A stretch of 14,189 nucleotides of DNA from Bacillota bacterium (GCA_023412845.1 JAEZRH010000051.1:1-14189), one strand, 5' to 3'; numbered from the stretch's first letter, positions 6,323 to 13,083 are shown. Notes: generated from the letters alone by a model not told the origin. Program-made: numbers and translations.

Positions 6323-7684
6323 AAGCTTCACCACATTCTGCACTTCCTCCTTCGTCTGGTCCCCGGTCAGGTAGTCGCAGGAATAGAACATAAAGCCGTC
6401 GCAGGAGATTTTTCTTCCATACTGGACCTGGGAAGCCAGGATGTCGGAAGATTTTTTCCACGTCCCGCTGTCCGCATCGGAACCGGCCTTATAGGCAGCA
6501 AGGCCGAAATACAGCCTGACGTCCGGGTTGGTGACCAGGCTGCGCCAGCTTTCGGCGGCGGTGTTGAACGGCAGGGTCGGATTGTCGAAATTGTAATACA
6601 GCTGCGGACAGATATAATCCACATAGCCGCGCGAGGAGCACCACGCCGCAACGTCGGCTCCCATGCCGAGGTCGTTCTGGATGTTTCCCTGCGGGGCGAT
6701 TCCGAACGGGATGTTTTTTCCGGCGGCCTTTACCGTGCGGTAGACCATGGAAACAAGAGCGTCAATGTTCGCGCGGCGCCAATCCGCAAGCGGAAGAGGC
6801 GTCCCGGTTTTCGACGCCTGCGCGCAGTAGGCGTCATAGGCCGTCTTGTCGAACGAAACGTCCTGCGTGGGATAAAAATAATCGTCGAACTGGATGCCGT
6901 CCACATCGTAATTTTTTACGATCTCCCCTACGCCGTCCGAAATCAATTTTCTTACCGTCTCATAAGCCGGATTGTAATACTTGCCGTTCTGATAATCGAT
7001 CACGTAATCGGACTGCGCAGCCGTCGCCCTGAATTTATAATATGGATTCCCGGTCGCTAGAATGGACGGTACGCCGCTGATCTGGATTCTCAGAGGATTG
7101 ATCCAAGCATGGATTTTCAGCCCGGCCGCATGCGCCGCCGCCACCATATCCTTTAACGGATCGTATCCCGGATTGACGCCCTGGGTCCCTCCGACCACAT
7201 GGCTCCACGGGAAAAAAGAAGAAGGATAAAGCGCGTCGCCGAAGGGCCTGACCTGGACGATCAGCGTGTTCATGCCACAGCTTTTCGATATATTGACGAT
7301 CGCATTGAATTTTTTGAGGAAAGCCTGTTCGCTTTTATCGTTTTCCCCGCTCATGTTCAGGCTCATATAAGGCACCCAGACCGCCCGCATCTCCTTTGCC
7401 GAAGCATTTACGGCCGCAGCGCTGCTTTGCGCCGCGGAAGACGCCGCGGAGCTGCCCGCACCGCTTCCTGCAGCCGAAACCGCGGACGAAACGGCACCGG
7501 CCGCACCGGATGAAGACGGCGCAGAAGAAGCGTTGAACACAGCCGACGTATCCGAAGCCTCGTTTTGAGGAATCGGCGATCTGTTTCCGCGGTTGAAATT
7601 GATCGCCATGGTCACTGCAATGACTGCGGCCAGAAGGCACAGGCAGACAAAAATACTGTGGCGGTTAAAAAGCCGGATGACCAT
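6314..7684 (-). CDS. GHL10-type (DUF187) glycoside hydrolase-like protein, membrane-anchored or secreted
   Basis: The 456-residue protein belongs by motif to the family-10-like glycosylhydrolases (GHL10, PF02638). One studied member, E. coli DigH (YddW), cleaves denuded peptidoglycan glycan strands. A single hydrophobic segment near residues 10-28 is an uncleaved anchor or signal peptide. A low-complexity Ser/Ala linker (about 44-96) follows. The catalytic TIM-barrel-like domain starts at EMRAVWVPYMSLN (98) and carries VQVRPFGDALYPSS, GLKIHAWINPLRI (188-200), DVDGIQFDDYFYP (260-272) and YICPQLYYNFDNP (357-369). Acidic residues in the DDYFYP region are the likely active site. It should act outside the membrane, reached through the flexible linker. 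AAAGGAAG precedes the ATG. No terminator is visible at its 3' end, which overlaps mtaB. The substrate is inferred, not shown. Confidence 0.9.
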   Translation of the reverse strand: MVIRLFNRHSIFVCLCLLAAVIAVTMAINFNRGNRSPIPQNEASDTSAVFNASSAPSSSGAAGAVSSAVSAAGSGAGSSAASSAAQSSAAAVNASAKEMRAVWVPYMSLNMSGENDKSEQAFLKKFNAIVNISKSCGMNTLIVQVRPFGDALYPSSFFPWSHVVGGTQGVNPGYDPLKDMVAAAHAAGLKIHAWINPLRIQISGVPSILATGNPYYKFRATAAQSDYVIDYQNGKYYNPAYETVRKLISDGVGEIVKNYDVDGIQFDDYFYPTQDVSFDKTAYDAYCAQASKTGTPLPLADWRRANIDALVSMVYRTVKAAGKNIPFGIAPQGNIQNDLGMGADVAAWCSSRGYVDYICPQLYYNFDNPTLPFNTAAESWRSLVTNPDVRLYFGLAAYKAGSDADSGTWKKSSDILASQVQYGRKISCDGFMFYSCDYLTGDQTKEEVQNVVKLLN

Positions 7685-7769
7685 ATTTTTTCTTCCTTTC
7701 GTCCCTTAGGCCTCGTTGAAAAATCAGAGAATCCGTGTTTTTTATTTATCAAACAAGGCCCGGGCTTTG

Positions 7770-7798
7770 TTGACAGCGCCGTCCCGATCGTGTAGGAT
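7770..7798 (+). promoter_or_regulatory. Promoter of the zinc-ribbon / DUF1294 unit
   Basis: A perfect TTGACA, 17 nt, then TAGGAT. Transcription should start near 7805, about 27 nt before the preferred ATG at 7832. I see no comparably strong promoter on the minus strand for the divergent glycosidase gene. Confidence 0.82.
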
Positions 7799-7831
7799 AA
7801 AAAAACGATGAGAAGAATCGGGGTTCTGAGT

Positions 7832-8200
7832 ATGTTTTTTTTCTTTGCCGTTATGAGCGGCACCCGCGAGCTCGGCCGACGCAGGTGCCGGTATCTGCCT
7901 TGCTGCGGAATCTCCGGAGCCGAAGCGTCCGTCACATGCGCCTATCAACAGTTCATTCTGTTTTTTATTCCGCTTTTTCGGTTTGGCAAGAGGTATTTCG
8001 CTTCCTGCGTGAACTGCGGCGCAGTTTTTGAGCTGACCCGTGAAGAGGGCCGCCGGATCGAACGCAACCCCGCGGCCGAGATTGATCCTTCCGCCATGGT
8101 GCGCGTCTCCTCCGGAAGCGCGCCGCATTTCTGTCCGCGCTGCGGTGCCAGGATTTCTCCTGGCGACCGTTTCTGCACAAATTGCGGAGAAAGGCTGTAG
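7832..8200 (+). CDS. Zinc-ribbon protein with two predicted zinc sites
   Basis: The 122-residue protein resembles the small zinc-ribbon family whose members begin MFF(F/I)..., have a hydrophobic middle and end in a short zinc ribbon. Cys19 and Cys24/25 pair with Cys59 and Cys62 (CVNCGAVFEL) around the hydrophobic FILFFIPLF. A C-terminal ribbon is formed by Cys101, Cys104, Cys115 and Cys118 (CPRCG...CTNCGE). The start at 7832 is chosen because the family N-terminus begins there and GGGG lies 8 nt upstream. An in-frame ATG at 7808 would be almost leaderless, lying 2-3 nt from the predicted transcription start with no ribosome binding site. The hydrophobic middle could touch the membrane. The function is unknown. 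It is followed after 3 nt by the DUF1294 gene, so the two are co-transcribed. Confidence 0.8.
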   Translation: MFFFFAVMSGTRELGRRRCRYLPCCGISGAEASVTCAYQQFILFFIPLFRFGKRYFASCVNCGAVFELTREEGRRIERNPAAEIDPSAMVRVSSGSAPHFCPRCGARISPGDRFCTNCGERL

Positions 8201-8203
8201 TAC

Positions 8204-8482
8204 ATGCCTCTTTATATATACGGTTCTGCTTACCTGATTATTATTAATCTTGCCGCCGCTGTGGTCACGATTTTTGATAAGCTGAGAGCGATCCGTCATG
8301 GAAGACGAATTCCGGAACAGACCCTTCTGCTCCTTGCGGCGCTTGGCGGGTCCCCAACGATGATGGCCACCATGCTGCTGATCCGCCATAAAACAAGGCA
8401 TCTGAAATTTATGCTGGGGATTCCGGTAATCATGATTTTACAGGCGGCCGTCTGTCTTTTTATATATTTACACGTAAAATAA
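8204..8482 (+). CDS. DUF1294 family small membrane protein
   Basis: The 92-residue protein has three likely membrane helices, near residues 6-24, 40-60 and 68-89. The DUF1294 signature is clear: a short polar loop FDKLRAIRHGRRIPE, then LAALGGSPTMM (glycines kept), then RHKTRH before the last helix. No function is established for this family. The ribosome site (GGAG/AAAGG) lies inside the end of the zinc-ribbon gene and only 3 nt separate the two genes, so translation is probably coupled. The family often occurs as a single domain of this size or fused to a cold-shock domain; here it stands alone. Confidence 0.85.
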   Translation: MPLYIYGSAYLIIINLAAAVVTIFDKLRAIRHGRRIPEQTLLLLAALGGSPTMMATMLLIRHKTRHLKFMLGIPVIMILQAAVCLFIYLHVK

Positions 8483-8497
8483 GACGGACAAAATCCG

Positions 8498-8557
8498 AAA
8501 AAAACCGCGCTCCATTTCTGCGTCCGTACAAAACACGGCTGCATCAATGGAGGGCGG
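8498..8557 (-). terminator. Terminator of the kinase-vWA-PP2C-Sel1 operon
   Basis: A 12-bp stem with one mismatch (8505-8516 with 8546-8557) can be extended by inner pairs GC and CCGT/ACGG. On the minus strand seven T follow directly. It lies 29 bases beyond the Sel1 stop codon. The hairpin also lies after the DUF1294 gene, but the plus-strand T-run is poor (TTCTTT), so it is mainly a minus-strand terminator. Confidence 0.88.
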
Positions 8558-8586
8558 CTTCTTTATCAGGAAAATCGGCGCTGTCT

Positions 8587-9780
8587 TTAGATTTTGATGA
8601 ATTGGCCCCACCTGTCTTTTCTCAGCATATAGAGATTGTCTTTTGCGTTTTTCTGTCCTTTTGAGGCTGCTTTTTCCCAGAAAATTCCGGCCTGGTGATA
8701 ATTTTTTGTTACGCCAAAGCCGCGGTAACAGCACTCGCCCAGCTTGTTCTGCGCATCCGGGCTGCCGTGTTCCGCCGCAGTGAGGTACCAGCGGACCGCA
8801 ATGTCTGTTTCCTTCCTCGCTCCGGTCCCGTTTTCATAGCAAACGCCCAGGCGGAACTGCGCGTCGCTGTTGCCCTGCTCCGCAGCCTTCGTATACCAGA
8901 AAATAGCTTTTTCGGGATCTTTTACGACCCCGCATCCAAGCTCATAGCATTCGCCGAGATTGTACTGCGCACCCGCGTGGCCCACTCCCGCGGCTTTGGC
9001 GAACCAGTAAGCCGCTTTCGTGTAATTCTGCGTGACGCCCTGTCCGCTTCTGTAAAAAACGCCGAGGTTGTTCTGGGCATCCGGATGCTCCTGCCTTGCC
9101 GCGCGGGTAAACCAGTAAGCGGCCCTCGACGGGTCGCGTTCGGTGCCGAGACCGTAGCTGTAACGCACGCCCAGATTGTACTGCGCCAGCACATGGTTCT
9201 GCTCCGCCGCGGCCCGGAACCAGTATTCGGCCAGTTTATAATCCTGAGGCACACCTCTCCCCGTGTAACAGAACAGGCCGAATCTGTGCTGGGCGTCTGC
9301 ATGACCCTGTTCCGCCGCGCAGCGATACCAGAATGCCGATTTTTCAAAATTCTGTGGGAGTTCCCTTCCCTGCTCGTAAAACCCGGCAAGGGTATACTGC
9401 GCGTCCGCGTCCCCGCTTTCGGCGGCGGCCTCAAGGCTTTGAAGTCCCCCGTCCTCTTCGGCATTGCGCGGCTCGGCTTTCTGCTGCGTCAAAGCAACGC
9501 AGCAGTCGACAACAAAATCAGCCTGCTCGGCCGTCCAGCAATATTCCGAATCAAAGCGGATGCGGTACCGCATCCGAATCTCCTCCGAAGCCTCCGGGCT
9601 TGCTTTCAGCTCGCTGTAGAGGCCGGACCCCAAAGCGAGGCTGATGAGATGGAACTCGCCCTTGTAGCGCCCTCTCGCATAGTCGGCAAACAAAGAGTTG
9701 AACAGCGCCCGGTTCCCCAGGACATCGTCGCCTCTGTCGCGCCTGATGCGGTTCAATATTTCAATTACACCCTTATCCAT
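8587..9780 (-). CDS. Sel1-repeat protein with N-terminal helical domain
   Basis: The 397-residue protein has a domain of about 100 residues, then seven 36-residue Sel1 (TPR-like) repeats and a partial eighth (about 112-390). The repeats follow AAYWFxxAAxxGHxxAQxxLGxxYxxGxGVxxDxxK with little decay. Sel1 arrays are helical scaffolds for protein binding. The N-terminal part (VIEILNRIRRDRGDDVL, FADYARGRYKGEFHLIS) resembles a helical domain I associate with bacterial signalling proteins carrying Sel1, FHA or Hsp70 parts; this is memory, not a search. There is no signal peptide, so it is probably cytoplasmic. The start at 9780 is chosen because it lies 4 nt after the PP2C stop codon, with GGTGA upstream. 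An open frame back to 9900 would overlap PP2C by 38 codons. It is the last gene of the operon and plausibly an adaptor or target of the kinase/phosphatase pair. Confidence 0.88.
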   Translation of the reverse strand: MDKGVIEILNRIRRDRGDDVLGNRALFNSLFADYARGRYKGEFHLISLALGSGLYSELKASPEASEEIRMRYRIRFDSEYCWTAEQADFVVDCCVALTQQKAEPRNAEEDGGLQSLEAAAESGDADAQYTLAGFYEQGRELPQNFEKSAFWYRCAAEQGHADAQHRFGLFCYTGRGVPQDYKLAEYWFRAAAEQNHVLAQYNLGVRYSYGLGTERDPSRAAYWFTRAARQEHPDAQNNLGVFYRSGQGVTQNYTKAAYWFAKAAGVGHAGAQYNLGECYELGCGVVKDPEKAIFWYTKAAEQGNSDAQFRLGVCYENGTGARKETDIAVRWYLTAAEHGSPDAQNKLGECCYRGFGVTKNYHQAGIFWEKAASKGQKNAKDNLYMLRKDRWGQFIKI

Positions 9781-9784
9781 GCCA

Positions 9785-10678
9785 TCACCCGGTAGTATCG
9801 GCGGATTCGTTCGGAACGGCCGTATTTTCTGTGTTGTATGCAGCCGGGCGCCCATATGCCCCGGCATCGACGATCCCCGCGACGGAAAGATCGTCCCCAC
9901 TGCCTCGTTCCGTCATATTCTGCAGAAAGGACTTCAAAAAGCGGCGCGTCCGGTCATACGGCTCCGAAGAAAACGACAGCGCGATCTTTCGCATGAATTT
10001 ATTATAATTTTCCAGACTGTCAAAAGAATTTCTGACTCCGTCGGTGGACATGAGGACGGAAACCGGCAGCTCCTCGCTGTAAAGATGGAGAAAACTGTCG
10101 ATCGCGTCCGGTTCGCAGAGCGAAGTCGTGATATTTGCGACCAGTCCCGGCCGGCGCGGAACGGCTTCCAGCGTCCCGTCCGCCTTTTCGGCAATACAGT
10201 CGCCGTCCCCGATCTGCATTCCGAACCAGAAACGGGGCGTCACGGCCGCCGCGATCAGCGTCGTCCCATAAGCGGATTCAATATCCCTGCCCTGCAGCAG
10301 TCGGCTGCGCCTGCCCTCGGAGAGAGGTGCAAGTTCCTCTTCCTGGAACGGATAGCGTTTCATATGTCCGCCGACCTTCCGATTCCAGTTCAGAATGATA
10401 TTCTTTTTGAGCTGCGCCAGTTTCTCTTCCGCGCCGGAAGAGGGGATTTCCGCATTTTCGCGCAGGATGAATTCACGGATCGCTTTCAGTGCGGCCTCCA
10501 CCGCAAAACGCGATCCGACACCGCTGCGGAAGTACCGCATGTCGCCGTGCCCGTCCGCCACGGCCGCGGCGGCGGCATCGCCGAAACGCATCGTCCTGGA
10601 ATAATCCTGACACTCCGCACCCTTCCGGATGTGGGAGGCGCCCCGCACCGTCACATGAAAATCAAGACGGGAATCCAT
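9785..10678 (-). CDS. PP2C-family Ser/Thr protein phosphatase
   Basis: The 297-residue protein has the PP2C metal-phosphatase motifs in order. ASHIRKGAECQDY contains Glu22 and Asp25. VADGHGDMRYF supplies the metal ligands Asp42 and Asp46. SAYGTTLIAA is near 136, FGMQIGDGDCIA near 152, LMSTDGVRNSF carries Asp213, and GSGDDLSVAGIV carries Asp262/Asp263. All core metal ligands appear kept, so it should be active and should oppose the neighbouring kinase. No membrane segment is seen. The start at 10678 is chosen for a strong GGGAGG 7 nt upstream. An in-frame ATG at 10726 would overlap the vWA gene by 10 nt, has GAGGG directly abutting it and would add 16 Gly/Ala-rich residues. The gene is followed after 4 nt by the Sel1 gene. 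The C-terminal tail (about 272-297) is polar and probably disordered. Confidence 0.92.
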   Translation of the reverse strand: MDSRLDFHVTVRGASHIRKGAECQDYSRTMRFGDAAAAAVADGHGDMRYFRSGVGSRFAVEAALKAIREFILRENAEIPSSGAEEKLAQLKKNIILNWNRKVGGHMKRYPFQEEELAPLSEGRRSRLLQGRDIESAYGTTLIAAAVTPRFWFGMQIGDGDCIAEKADGTLEAVPRRPGLVANITTSLCEPDAIDSFLHLYSEELPVSVLMSTDGVRNSFDSLENYNKFMRKIALSFSSEPYDRTRRFLKSFLQNMTERGSGDDLSVAGIVDAGAYGRPAAYNTENTAVPNESADTTG

Positions 10679-10685
10679 CCGTCCG

Positions 10686-10691
10686 CCTCCC
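10686..10691 (-). promoter_or_regulatory. PP2C ribosome binding site
   Basis: GGGAGG on the minus strand, 7 nt from the ATG at 10678. It decides that start over the upstream ATG at 10726. Confidence 0.7.
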
Positions 10692-10716
10692 GCCGCCTGC
10701 GGACCGCCGTTGTTTT

Positions 10717-11451
10717 TCAGTTCCATCCCTCATCGGCGTCTTCCGTGGAGTTAACCGGCTGCCATTCCTGTTCCTGACGGTTCAGTTCGTCGGTGAAAGC
10801 CTCCTGACGGGTGCCCTGCCCCACCGCGCTGCTCTGACTGCCGATTTTGGAAGCCGTGACGGATACAAGGCGGATCATTTTTGCAAGTGCCTCCGGCGTG
10901 TGTGCGCGCAGCACGGCTTCCGGCGTACCGGTGAACTCGACCAGCACGTCGTCGTTGACGTCGCTTTCCTCGCCGATGGCGACCGCGACCTTGATGGCTA
11001 CGCGGAACCATTTGTTTTCTTTCAACGCTTCGAGCTCGCGCTTGTAGTCATCCGTCGGTTCGCCGTCCGTCATCAGGAAAATGGCAGGCGCATAGGAACC
11101 CTCCGCATTTTTCATGAAAGCGTTCCGCGAAAGCTTTCGGTTCAGCATTTTGTAGGCTTCGCCCAAGTCCGTCACCCCGTCGGCATCGACGTACGGCCAG
11201 GTGAAATCTTTCGCCGGTTTCGGCTCCTCGTAAAGCCATTTCGATCCGGACGAAAAAGTAAGGGCGGCAATTTTGATTTCCGCATCTGCATTGTCTTCCG
11301 AAATGGTGCGGATTTCAGGCAAGACATTGAAAATCGCGTCGTTTACCGCCCCGATTTTGGTGCCGGCCATGCTGCCCGACGTATCGACCACGAAAAAAAG
11401 GACCATGGTTCGTTTTGTAATACCCTCTGTGCTCTCAAACGGATTCGGCAT
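10717..11451 (-). CDS. TerY-like von Willebrand factor A domain protein
   Basis: The 244-residue protein has one vWA domain with a complete MIDAS metal site. The parts are DTSGSM (Asp23, Ser25, Ser27), the Thr in DADGVTDLGEA (Thr94) and Asp129 in FLMTDGEPTD. The close match to the cytoplasmic TerY type, including KRTMVLFFVVDTSGSM and RVAIKVAVAIGEESDV, suggests a metal-dependent protein-protein interaction module in phospho-signalling. There is no signal peptide or membrane segment. The C-terminal 60 residues are polar, rich in Gln and acidic residues. The ATG at 11451 has AAGGGAAG upstream; a TTG at 11472 is in frame but less likely. It sits between the kinase gene (45 nt gap) and the PP2C gene (38 nt gap), the arrangement known as the TerY-P triad. 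Confidence 0.92.
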   Translation of the reverse strand: MPNPFESTEGITKRTMVLFFVVDTSGSMAGTKIGAVNDAIFNVLPEIRTISEDNADAEIKIAALTFSSGSKWLYEEPKPAKDFTWPYVDADGVTDLGEAYKMLNRKLSRNAFMKNAEGSYAPAIFLMTDGEPTDDYKRELEALKENKWFRVAIKVAVAIGEESDVNDDVLVEFTGTPEAVLRAHTPEALAKMIRLVSVTASKIGSQSSAVGQGTRQEAFTDELNRQEQEWQPVNSTEDADEGWN

Positions 11452-11496
11452 ATGATTTCTTCCCTTCAGCAAAATTCTGATCTCAGAGAAATACTG

Positions 11497-12798
11497 CTAC
11501 AGGATTTCCGCGGGACTGATGCCGCCGAAATCCACGGTCACATTTTTGAACACCGGCAATACGGAATTCGGCGCGACTGTTTTTTTGTTACCGTCCGGCA
11601 GGACCGCATACCACGGAGAATCCGACAAGTTCCGGATCCCCCACAGATTCAAATTGTTTTTGTTCCGCACTACTTCCCCAACCGTCTGACGGAAGTCCGT
11701 GCTGCCAGAGGAAACGTGGCAGGCATATAATTTATTTCCCGGATAAAGCGCGACGGAATATTTCTGCACGTTCAGCCGCAACGGCTTTACCATATCGGCA
11801 CCGCATCCGAGGCATCGGACGGTATTGGTTCCAGGTATCTCATTGATGCAGGCGAAATTTTCGCACCCGCAGCCGCAGGTGATGATCTCGTCCCGCAGCC
11901 TGATGAACAGCCGGATCCATTCGCTGTCCGGAAGGCGTTCCTCGCGCGAACGGATTCCCTTGGTGAACGAAGTCACAAAAGCTTCCTGGATAAAACCGGG
12001 ATAAAGCGGCCACAGGGTAATCGCGTTGTTATGTACGCCCCTGACCGGTTTGTTCGCGTGGTTTAACGGGTCGAAAATGAAAACCGGATTGCTTCCGTAA
12101 TGCCTTTTTTCATGCTCGTCCGTCAGGCAGACGCTCTTGATCACTTTCTCCCCTTCGAACGGATGCGACAGAAAAAGCAGCAGGAAAAGCATCACGGCAA
12201 GAGAGAAATAGTCCGACTGCATCCCGGGTTTTTCCCCCATAACGACCTCTGGGGCCATATACCTGCATTTTCCTGCGATCCCGAGATTCTCCCCGTACGG
12301 CGCAACGTTGTCGTTGTCGCAGATCAGCACGTCGCCGTTTTGCGGATTGATAAAGAAATTGCCGTCGTTCAGATCCTGATAGGATTTTCCCTGACGGTGC
12401 AGCGCGATAAAGCTCTCCACGATCGTCAGCGCAGCGTTCACCCGGACGGAATGTTTCACCATGCGGACCTTCGCATTCAGAATATCGGTGAAGCTTTTAT
12501 ATTCGGGCGGACGCAGATTCATGAGATAGCCGAACGAACCGTCCGGTTCTTCCGCCACCAGCTTCGGCCACAGAAAATGTTCGGTCGGCGGGCCGTCGGC
12601 GATATTCCTGTTCAGGTTTTTTAAAAACTCCGTTTTTTTCTTCAGATGGTTTGGGAAAAACCACTTCAGCGCATACCGGCTGCCGCGGTATTCCGCGCGG
12701 TAAACGATGCCCTGACCGCCCTCCCCCAATTTATCAAGGACAGTGATAAAATCCTGTGCATTTGCCGCTTTGATTTTCTGGCCGCAACGAAACTCCAT
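11497..12798 (-). CDS. Ser/Thr protein kinase-like protein with zinc ribbon and possible FHA-like C-terminus
   Basis: The 433-residue soluble protein has three parts. The kinase domain (about 17-300) has the glycine loop LGEGGQGIVYRAEY, Lys45 in YALKWFF, a catalytic loop YQDLNDGNF (Asp142, Asn147), a DFG equivalent CDNDN (Asp161) and RYMAPEVV. The His-Arg of the HRD motif is Tyr-Gln, the usual catalytic-loop lysine is Asn, and DFG reads DND. The catalytic Asp, Asn and Lys remain, so activity is plausible. A cysteine-rich segment (308-332: CGCGC, then C317, then CLGC) is a likely zinc ribbon. The end (about 340-425) contains GIRNLSDSPWYAVLPDGN, which resembles the second half of an FHA domain; this is inference. 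The ATG at 12798 is chosen for GGGGAG 7 nt upstream. It is the first gene of the operon. Confidence 0.9.
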   Translation of the reverse strand: MEFRCGQKIKAANAQDFITVLDKLGEGGQGIVYRAEYRGSRYALKWFFPNHLKKKTEFLKNLNRNIADGPPTEHFLWPKLVAEEPDGSFGYLMNLRPPEYKSFTDILNAKVRMVKHSVRVNAALTIVESFIALHRQGKSYQDLNDGNFFINPQNGDVLICDNDNVAPYGENLGIAGKCRYMAPEVVMGEKPGMQSDYFSLAVMLFLLLFLSHPFEGEKVIKSVCLTDEHEKRHYGSNPVFIFDPLNHANKPVRGVHNNAITLWPLYPGFIQEAFVTSFTKGIRSREERLPDSEWIRLFIRLRDEIITCGCGCENFACINEIPGTNTVRCLGCGADMVKPLRLNVQKYSVALYPGNKLYACHVSSGSTDFRQTVGEVVRNKNNLNLWGIRNLSDSPWYAVLPDGNKKTVAPNSVLPVFKNVTVDFGGISPAEIL

Positions 12799-12805
12799 TC
12801 TCTTG

Positions 12806-12811
12806 CTCCCC
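12806..12811 (-). promoter_or_regulatory. Kinase gene ribosome binding site
   Basis: GGGGAG, 7 nt from the ATG at 12798. It decides the start against the in-frame ATG at 12912, which has no good site and would add 38 residues with no kinase resemblance. Confidence 0.7.
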
Positions 12812-12946
12812 TTTTTCCGCCCGCGGAGAAAGGACCGCCTGAGCGGCAGCCGATGGCACCGTTCAGGAATTCCCGGTGAAAATGCGGGCGAAAAAGTTCT
12901 AATATCCACCATTCACCGAAGATTTTCCAAAATCCCACATATTGCA

Positions 12947-12975
12947 ATCATATCACGATCATGGCCAAATGTCTA
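12947..12975 (-). promoter_or_regulatory. Predicted promoter of the kinase-vWA-PP2C-Sel1 operon
   Basis: TAGACA, 17 nt, then TATGAT on the minus strand: one mismatch to consensus in each hexamer and ideal spacing. It would give a leader of about 140 nt before the kinase ATG. It is the best sigma-A-like match in the gene-free stretch. Confidence 0.7.
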
Positions 12976-13054
12976 CCGGTAAGCGCGGTTCCTGCAAAGA
13001 CATGCAGAAGGTTGTCACGGAGAAATACAGCATAGACCGATTGCTTGGCCGGCA

Positions 13055-13083
13055 GGCATTAACATGCCAATGTTATAACATGC
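13055..13083. repeat. Palindrome and direct-repeat cluster upstream of the kinase operon
   Basis: The inverted repeat GGCAT/ATGCC (13055-13068) lies beside a perfect 12-bp palindrome ATGTTATAACAT (13070-13081). The octamer TAACATGC occurs twice, at 13060-13067 and 13076-13083, 16 bp apart. The cluster lies about 80 bp upstream of the predicted operon -35 element and about 35 bp beyond the DUF2207 terminator. An operator or activator site is possible but unproven. Confidence 0.5.

Noticed and set aside
7808..7831. Leaderless start for the zinc-ribbon protein
   Set aside because: The in-frame ATG at 7808 lies 2-3 nt from the predicted transcription start with no ribosome site. The family N-terminus begins at the ATG at 7832, which has GGGG 8 nt upstream.
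8587..9450. Roughly 108-base periodicity, considered as a DNA repeat
   Set aside because: It is fully explained by the 36-residue Sel1 repeats; the DNA copies are diverged.
8695..9795. Open frame of 366 codons on the plus strand opposite the Sel1 gene
   Set aside because: Its translation is repetitive only because it mirrors the Sel1 repeats. It has no ribosome site and no recognisable domain, and the minus frame encodes an unmistakable protein.
9781..9900. N-terminal extension of the Sel1 gene by 40 residues
   Set aside because: It would overlap the PP2C gene by more than 100 bases. The ATG at 9780, 4 nt after the PP2C stop with GGTGA upstream, is a better start.
10679..10726. Upstream ATG for PP2C overlapping the vWA stop
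   Set aside because: The purine-rich site abuts the ATG directly with no spacing, and the extra residues are Gly/Ala-rich. The internal ATG at 10678 has an ideal ribosome site.
10489..11730. Open frame of 413 codons on the plus strand across PP2C, vWA and kinase
   Set aside because: It crosses three genuine minus-strand genes, is rich in Arg, His and Phe as shadow frames are, and shows no family motif.
8587..12798. Tellurite-resistance operon proper
   Set aside because: Only the TerY-like vWA, kinase and PP2C types are present. No TerD, TerC, TerB or TerZ gene is visible, so a metal-resistance function is not claimed.
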